DNA of 64,000 bases from assembly GCF_000331225.1 (NCBI RefSeq), contig NZ_ANFY01000017.1, positions 170,739 through 234,738 on the forward strand, given 5' to 3'. The stretch comes from Sandarakinorhabdus sp. AAP62. Lineage in GTDB: Bacteria > Pseudomonadota > Alphaproteobacteria > Sphingomonadales > Sphingomonadaceae. Numbering within the stretch: the first letter of the stretch is position 1; each line of letters opens with the position of its first letter. Both the position numbers and the translations under genes were made by a program. Positions 58,929 to 64,000 of this stretch are shown one piece after another. The notes under the pieces are model-generated. The model made no database searches. It was not told where the DNA came from and saw only the letters and a list, made by a program, of their open reading frames with translations.

Positions 58929-59014
58929 TCTGGCTGTTCGGCGAGATCTGGCTGTGGGTGCTGGCCGGCTTTGCCGTCGGGCTGGCAACCGGCTGGTGGA
59001 TCTGGAAGCGCTGA
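58925..59014 (+). CDS. 29-residue single-helix membrane peptide
   Basis: The frame encodes MIWLFGEIWLWVLAGFAVGL then ATGWWIWKR. It has six tryptophans and ends in a basic pair after WWIW. The ATG overlaps the upstream stop by ATGA, and the TGA stop (59012-59014) is directly next to the ppdK stop on the other strand. Length, composition and coupling make it look like a real small membrane protein of unknown role. Confidence 0.6.
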   Translation: MIWLFGEIWLWVLAGFAVGLATGWWIWKR

Positions 59015-61675
59015 TCAGCCCTTCTTCAGCGCCGCCTGCGCCGCCGCCAGCCGCGCGATCGGCACGCGATAAGGCGAGCAGGAGACATAATCCAGCCCCA
59101 GCTTCTCGCAGAACAGGATGGAGGCCGGATCGCCGCCATGTTCGCCGCAGATCCCGAGTTTCAGATCAGGCTTGACGCCGCGACCACGTTCGGCCGCCAT
59201 TGCCACCAGTTCGCCCACGCCGTCTTCATCGATCGAGACAAACGGATCCTTGGGATAAATGCCCTTTTCGACATAGGGCCCCATGAACCGCGCGCTATCA
59301 TCGCGGCTGATGCCCAGCGTGGTCTGCGTCAGATCATTGGTGCCAAAACTGAAGAACTGGGCGTGGGCGGCAATCTCGGCGGCACGCAGGGCGGCGCGCG
59401 GCAGTTCGATCATGGTGCCCACCAGATAATCCAGCGTCACGCCGGATTCGGCAAACACGGCGGCGGCCTCGCCGTCGATGGCGGCCTTGGTCAGTTCCAG
59501 TTCCCTCGCGGTTGCAACCAGCGGCACCATCACTTCCGGCACCACCGCCGCGCCGGTTTCCTGGGCCACCATCACGGCGGCTTCGAAAATGGCGCGGGCC
59601 TGCATGGCATAGATTTCGGGATAGGTGATGCCCAGGCGGCAACCGCGATGGCCCAGCATCGGGTTGAATTCGTGAAGCTCGCTGATGCGGCGGCGCACCA
59701 GCGTTTCGGGCATGCCGGTGGCGGCGGCCACGTCGGCAAAACCGGTATCATCATGCGGCAGGAATTCATGCAGCGGCGGATCAAGCAGGCGAATGGTCAC
59801 CGGCAGGCCCGCCATCACCCGGAAAATCTCGGCGAAATCGGCGCGCTGTTCGGGCAGCAGCTCGGCCAGCGCGGCTTCGCGGCCAGCCGTATCTTCAGCC
59901 AGGATCATGCGGCGCACGGCGGTGATGCGGCTGGGTTCGAAGAACATGTGCTCGGTCCGGCAAAGGCCGATGCCTTCGGCGCCGAACTGGCGCGCCACGC
60001 GGCAATCCGCCGGCGTTTCGGCATTGGTGCGGACTTTCAGGCGGCGATGCTTGTCGGCCCATTCCATCAATATGCCGAAATCGCCCGACAGATCGGGCTC
60101 AACGGTCGGTACGTCGCCCAGCATCACGTCGCCGGTGGCGCCATCGATGGTGATGCGGTCGCCTTCCTTGATGATGCGGCCACCCGTGCTCATGGCCCGG
60201 GCCGACATGTCGATGCTGATGCCGCCGGCGCCCGACACGCAGGGCCGGCCCATGCCGCGGGCGACCACGGCAGCGTGGCTGGTCATGCCGCCGCGCGCGG
60301 TAAGGATGCCCTTGGCGGCGTGCATGCCATGAATATCCTCGGGGCTGGTTTCGGTGCGGACCAGGATCACGGCCTCACCGGCGCGGGCCTTCACTTCGGC
60401 GCTGTCGCTGTCGAACACCACGGCGCCGCTGGCGGCACCGGGGCTGGCCGGCAGGCCGCGGGCGATGATGTCGCGCGGCGCCTTGGGATCCAGCGTCGGG
60501 TGCAGCAGCTGATCCATCGCCGTTGCATCAACGCGGCGCACGGCATCGGCTTCGCTGATCAGCCCCTCGCCCACCATGTCGACCGCAATGCGCAGCGCCG
60601 CCTTGGCGGTGCGCTTGCCGCTGCGCGTCTGCAGGATATAGAGGCGATTGTCTTCCACCGTGAATTCAATGTCCTGCATGTCGCGGTAATGCCGCTCCAG
60701 CAGGTCGAAGGTGCGGCCCAGTTCGGCGAACACGGTGGGCATCGCCTCTTCCATCGAAGCCGCCTTGGCGCCGGCCTTCTCGCGCGCCACCTTGGTCAGA
60801 TATTGCGGCGTGCGGATGCCGGCCACCACGTCCTCACCCTGGGCGTTGATCAGATATTCGCCATACCAGGCGCGTTCGCCGGTGCTGGGATCGCGGGTGA
60901 ACGCCACGCCGGTGGCCGACGTGTCACCCAGATTGCCGAACACCATGGCCTGCACGTTGACTGCGGTGCCCCAGCTTTCGGGAATGTCGTTCAGGCGGCG
61001 ATAGGTGCGCGCCCGGTCGCTGCGCCACGAACCGAACACGGCGCCAATCGCGCCCCACAATTGTTCGTGCGGGTCCTGCGGGAACGGGCGGCCCAGCGCC
61101 TGTTCGACAATGGCCATGTACCGCGCGACGAGCTTCTTGAGATCGTCGGCGTCCAGCCCAGTATCCTGGGTAACGCCCTTGTCTTCCTTGGCGATTTCGA
61201 GGGCATCTTCAAAGGCATAGTGATCCAGTTCCAGCACCACATCGCCATACATCTGGATGAAGCGGCGATAGCTGTCCCACGCGAAACGGGCATTGCCCGA
61301 CGCGGCGGCGAGGCCTTCCACCGTCTGGTCGTTCAGGCCCAGATTCAGCACCGTATCCATCATGCCCGGCATCGACACGCGCGCGCCGGAACGGACGGAG
61401 ACGAGCAGCGGATTGGTGGCGTCACCGAACTTCTTGGCCGTAACGCCTTCGATGAAGGCCAGGCTGTCCAGCACCTGGGCCTGCACATCATCCGGCAGGC
61501 GGCCGCCGGCATCATAATAGGCGGCGCACACATGGGTGGCGATGGTCAGGCCCGGGGGCACGGCAAGGCCGATGCCGGCCATTTCCGCCAAATTGGCGCC
61601 CTTGCCGCCCAGCAATTCCTTTTGGCGGGCATCGCCTTCGGCCGTGCCGCCACCGAACCGGAAAACTGATTTCAT
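59015..61675 (-). CDS. ppdK: Pyruvate, phosphate dikinase
   Basis: An 886-residue enzyme interconverting pyruvate, ATP and phosphate with phosphoenolpyruvate, AMP and pyrophosphate. The N-terminal ATP-grasp region has LLGGKGANLAEMAGIGLAVP and VSVRSGARVSMPGMMDTVLN. The phosphohistidine segment is LTARGGMTSHAAVVARGMGR. The C-terminal PEP domain has FGTNDLTQTTLGISRDD and LGICGEHGGDPASILFCEK. ATG 61675 (MKSVFRFGGG) is chosen over a longer frame. It is followed by a gap of 69 bases to glyS. Confidence 0.97.
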   Translation of the reverse strand: MKSVFRFGGGTAEGDARQKELLGGKGANLAEMAGIGLAVPPGLTIATHVCAAYYDAGGRLPDDVQAQVLDSLAFIEGVTAKKFGDATNPLLVSVRSGARVSMPGMMDTVLNLGLNDQTVEGLAAASGNARFAWDSYRRFIQMYGDVVLELDHYAFEDALEIAKEDKGVTQDTGLDADDLKKLVARYMAIVEQALGRPFPQDPHEQLWGAIGAVFGSWRSDRARTYRRLNDIPESWGTAVNVQAMVFGNLGDTSATGVAFTRDPSTGERAWYGEYLINAQGEDVVAGIRTPQYLTKVAREKAGAKAASMEEAMPTVFAELGRTFDLLERHYRDMQDIEFTVEDNRLYILQTRSGKRTAKAALRIAVDMVGEGLISEADAVRRVDATAMDQLLHPTLDPKAPRDIIARGLPASPGAASGAVVFDSDSAEVKARAGEAVILVRTETSPEDIHGMHAAKGILTARGGMTSHAAVVARGMGRPCVSGAGGISIDMSARAMSTGGRIIKEGDRITIDGATGDVMLGDVPTVEPDLSGDFGILMEWADKHRRLKVRTNAETPADCRVARQFGAEGIGLCRTEHMFFEPSRITAVRRMILAEDTAGREAALAELLPEQRADFAEIFRVMAGLPVTIRLLDPPLHEFLPHDDTGFADVAAATGMPETLVRRRISELHEFNPMLGHRGCRLGITYPEIYAMQARAIFEAAVMVAQETGAAVVPEVMVPLVATARELELTKAAIDGEAAAVFAESGVTLDYLVGTMIELPRAALRAAEIAAHAQFFSFGTNDLTQTTLGISRDDSARFMGPYVEKGIYPKDPFVSIDEDGVGELVAMAAERGRGVKPDLKLGICGEHGGDPASILFCEKLGLDYVSCSPYRVPIARLAAAQAALKKG

Positions 61676-61744
61676 TGCGCCCACACTCCAAAATCCCACT
61701 CTCAGGCGCAGCCCCGCCCGATCCCTCCAAGGTGGAGAATATTC

Positions 61745-63970
61745 CTATCCCTCGATCTTCGCGAAATCCGCCACGCCATGCACAGCATCACGGAACCGCG
61801 CCAACAGGGCCAATCGCCGCGCCCTTATGCCCGGATCGGGATCATTGACCATCACATCGGTGAAAAATGCATCGACCGGCCCGCGCAAACTGGCCAGCGC
61901 CGCCATCGCATCGGTGAAGCGCTCTTCGGCCACGGCCTGTTTGGCGGTGGGCAGCGCCGTCGCCAGCGCGGCGGCGAGCAGCGCTTCGGCCCCCTCGCCT
62001 TCGCCGCTGGCCGGTTCGCCAATGCCGTCCTTCTCCGCCGCCTTCAGGATATTGGCCGCGCGCTTGTAGCCAGCGAGCAGGTTGGTGCCGTCTTCGGTTT
62101 CGACGAACGCCTGCAACGCCTTCACGCGGGCAAGCAGACGGACGAGATCATCCTCACCGCCGAGTGCGAACACGGCGTCGATCAGGTCATGGCGCACGCC
62201 GGCTTCACGCTGCTGGACCTTGAGTCGGTCGGCAAAGAATCTCAGCACTGAGCTTACCGTAGACGTCATTGGAACAATGATCGCCTCAATCATTCCATCA
62301 CCAGTAAAAAATTCTACATATTTTTCACCAAATTTAGCTTGGAAACCTTCAGGTAAGGAAATTTCGGCTTCATTCATCGCCCCTATCGCCGAATCAAATT
62401 TTGTAATTTTGCCCTCTGCTTCGATTTTTGTGAAATAAGTGACGACCGGCCTCACAAGAGACATAAAAAGAGAAAGCCTCAATTCACTCTGTACAATAAT
62501 TAGAATTGAACCAGCTGCTGCACGCCTTAGCGCAAAGGGGTCGCCGGATCCGGTGGGCTTGAGCCCAACGGCAAAGAACAGCCCAATTGTAGAAAGCTTG
62601 TCCGCCAATGCCACCGCCACGCTCACTGGCTGTATCGGTACATCATCCCCCTGCCCCGCCGGCTTGTAATGGTCGCGAATGGCATCGGCGATGGCCGGCT
62701 CCATGCCGATAGCCAGTGCGAGGTAACGTCCGATCTGGCCTTGCAGTTCGGGGAACTCGCCAACAGTGGCGGAGACGAGATCGGCCTTGGCCAGTCGCGC
62801 CGCCTGCTCGGCCTGCGCCGGGTCAGCCGGCACCGCACCGCTTTCGCACAGCCATTTGGCCAGCGCCGCGACGCGCTCCACCTTGTCGGCCAGCGTGCCC
62901 AACTTTTCGTGGAACACGATGTCGTTGAGCTTGGGCAGGAACGCTTCCAGCCCGCCGGCGCGGACGGTGGCCAGATCCTGTTCCCAGAAGAAACGCGCAT
63001 CCGACAGGCGGGCGGAGAGGACGCGCTGGTTGCCGTGGGTGATGGCGGCGCCGCCGTCGGTGGCGTCGAGGTTGGCGACGCAGATGAAGGCCGGGGCGAG
63101 TGCGCCGCTGGCATCGGAAAGCGCGAAATATTTCTGGTTGGTGCGCATGGTGAGCACGATCACCTCACGCGGCACTGACAGGAAATCGGGATCGAAGCGG
63201 CCCAAGAGCGGCACCGGCCATTCGGTGAGGCCGGCGTTTTCGGCAACCAGGCCATCGTCCGGGATCAGCGACAGGCCGGCGGCTCCGGCGAGTTCGGCGG
63301 CGCGGGTGGCGATGATCTGGCGGCGTTCGGCGCTGGAGGCCAGCACATGGGCGGCGCGCAACTGATCGAGGTAGGTGGCAGCGCTGGTGATGGTCAGCAC
63401 GCCCGGCGCATGCACGCGGTGGCCGCGGGTGTCGCGGCCGGAAGTGATGCCATGCGCTTCGCAGGCCACCACATCGCCATCCAGCAGCGCCACGATGCCG
63501 GTGAGCGGCCGCACCCAGCGCGGGGCGGCGGTGGACTGGCTGGCGGCGCCCCAGCGCATGGACTTGGGCCAGGCGAAATCGCGGATGATCTGCGGGATCA
63601 CTTCGGCGAGGATATCGGACGCGGTGCGGCCTTCGCGGCGCAGCACGGCGAACAGCACGATACCCTTGGGCGTCTCGCGCTCTTCCAGCTGATCGCGGGT
63701 CAGGCCGGTCTTCTTCAGGAAGCCGTCGATAGCCTGCGCCGGAGCCGTGGCCGCCGGGCCCTTCACTTCTTCCGCGCTGCCCTCGCTGGCGGCGGCGACA
63801 TCATCGGCAATCAACCACAGCCGGCGCGGGGTGGCGTCGGCGGTGACAGCGCCATGAGCGAGGCCGGCAGCCTTCAGCGCGTCCGCGAAACGCGTGCGCA
63901 GTTGCTCCGCCGCAGCCGCTTGCATGCGCGCCGGGATTTCTTCGGACTGGAGTTCGAGCAGGAACTTCAT
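61745..63970 (-). CDS. glyS: Glycyl-tRNA synthetase beta subunit, with an A+T-rich internal patch
   Basis: About 741 residues. The start LLELQSEEIPARMQAAAAEQ and GVTADATPRRLWLI-like region (VTADATPRRLWLIADDV), EVKGPAATAPAQAI, and ALRRAAAGSI are standard. ATG 63970 is used; a GTG sits immediately before. It pairs with the alpha subunit, expected beyond the window edge. Codons at about 62225-62640 (AEGKITKFDSAIGAMNEAEI, FQAKFGEKYVEFFTGDGMIE) are far richer in A and T than the rest. The reading frame stays open through that patch, so the gene looks functional. Confidence 0.95.
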   Translation of the reverse strand: MKFLLELQSEEIPARMQAAAAEQLRTRFADALKAAGLAHGAVTADATPRRLWLIADDVAAASEGSAEEVKGPAATAPAQAIDGFLKKTGLTRDQLEERETPKGIVLFAVLRREGRTASDILAEVIPQIIRDFAWPKSMRWGAASQSTAAPRWVRPLTGIVALLDGDVVACEAHGITSGRDTRGHRVHAPGVLTITSAATYLDQLRAAHVLASSAERRQIIATRAAELAGAAGLSLIPDDGLVAENAGLTEWPVPLLGRFDPDFLSVPREVIVLTMRTNQKYFALSDASGALAPAFICVANLDATDGGAAITHGNQRVLSARLSDARFFWEQDLATVRAGGLEAFLPKLNDIVFHEKLGTLADKVERVAALAKWLCESGAVPADPAQAEQAARLAKADLVSATVGEFPELQGQIGRYLALAIGMEPAIADAIRDHYKPAGQGDDVPIQPVSVAVALADKLSTIGLFFAVGLKPTGSGDPFALRRAAAGSILIIVQSELRLSLFMSLVRPVVTYFTKIEAEGKITKFDSAIGAMNEAEISLPEGFQAKFGEKYVEFFTGDGMIEAIIVPMTSTVSSVLRFFADRLKVQQREAGVRHDLIDAVFALGGEDDLVRLLARVKALQAFVETEDGTNLLAGYKRAANILKAAEKDGIGEPASGEGEGAEALLAAALATALPTAKQAVAEERFTDAMAALASLRGPVDAFFTDVMVNDPDPGIRARRLALLARFRDAVHGVADFAKIEG

Positions 63971-63979
63971 CACGCTGCT

Positions 63980-64000
63980 CCCCTCCCTTCCAGGGAGGGG
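63980..64000. repeat. Perfect 9-base inverted repeat before glyS, at the window edge
   Basis: CCCCTCCCT (63980-63988) and AGGGAGGGG (63992-64000) are exact complements around a 3-base loop. It lies 9 bases upstream of the glyS ATG. Similar short C-rich palindromes are frequent between sphingomonad genes. The end of the window may cut off a longer structure. Confidence 0.6.

Noticed and set aside
59138..61669. An open frame of over 800 codons on the plus strand, opposite ppdK
   Set aside because: It mirrors the ppdK gene exactly, is histidine- and glycine-rich with no domain, and is expected from G+C-rich codon bias in the true gene.
1..64000. CRISPR array, insertion sequence, integrase or prophage
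   Set aside because: No regularly spaced direct repeats, transposase or integrase motifs were seen on reading the window; the A+T-rich gene at 39796 has no mobility gene beside it.

Overview
The window reads as a G+C-rich alphaproteobacterial chromosome, most like Sphingomonadales. The reasons are strong G+C bias in wobble positions, an ABC-type capsule locus with Kdo genes, a fatty-acid hydroxylase suited to hydroxylated (sphingo)lipids, a REP-like hairpin of the CTCATGCCGAGCTTGTCGAGGC type, and ppdK beside glyS. This placement is inference from gene content; no species is assigned. No insertion sequence, prophage, CRISPR array or rRNA is visible, and the only RNA gene found is tRNA-Gln(UUG).

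Layout. 1-3776: CoA metabolism (start of an enoyl-CoA hydratase-like gene, a class III CoA transferase, a CitE-like lyase), tRNA-Gln and a membrane zinc-ribbon protein. 3814-19774: a flagellar island. On the minus strand lie flgA, flgM, flgN, a lytic transglycosylase, flhA and fliA. On the plus strand lie flgB-C-D-E-F-G-H-I-J-K-L and then motAB. The control layer is readable: a near-perfect sigma-54 promoter with two tandem palindromes upstream sits before flgB, and sigma-28 (FliA) type promoters sit before flgM and before motA. This fits a hierarchy in which a sigma-54 activator switches on hook and rod genes, and FliA, restrained by FlgM, then drives flgM and the stator.

19775-48771: an ABC-transporter-dependent capsule locus. 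It holds Kdo-linker enzymes (KpsS, and a KpsC-like protein with one clear module), CMP-Kdo supply (kdsD, kdsB, kdsA), an export machine (kpsE, kpsM, kpsT and a Wza/KpsD lipoprotein), GDP-heptose type precursor genes (hddA and an hddC-gmhB fusion), an AGE-family isomerase, several glycosyltransferases, and a 1536-residue protein combining methyltransferase, coiled coil, repeats, GT2 and GT4. An LTA-synthase-like transferase, an SDR, a fatty-acid hydroxylase, an A+T-rich methyltransferase gene of foreign look and a secreted-type RTX/FG-GAP protein are interleaved. This cluster is the best candidate for an undescribed system.

48781-64000: housekeeping genes: ilvE with a divergent MarR regulator, a dihaem cytochrome c, proC, ybjN-like, ubiK, tspO, an HNH protein, tlyA, a cupin, tgt, a FAD oxidoreductase, an alpha/beta hydrolase, small proteins including a 29-residue membrane peptide, ppdK and glyS. 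glyS carries an unusual A+T-rich internal patch.
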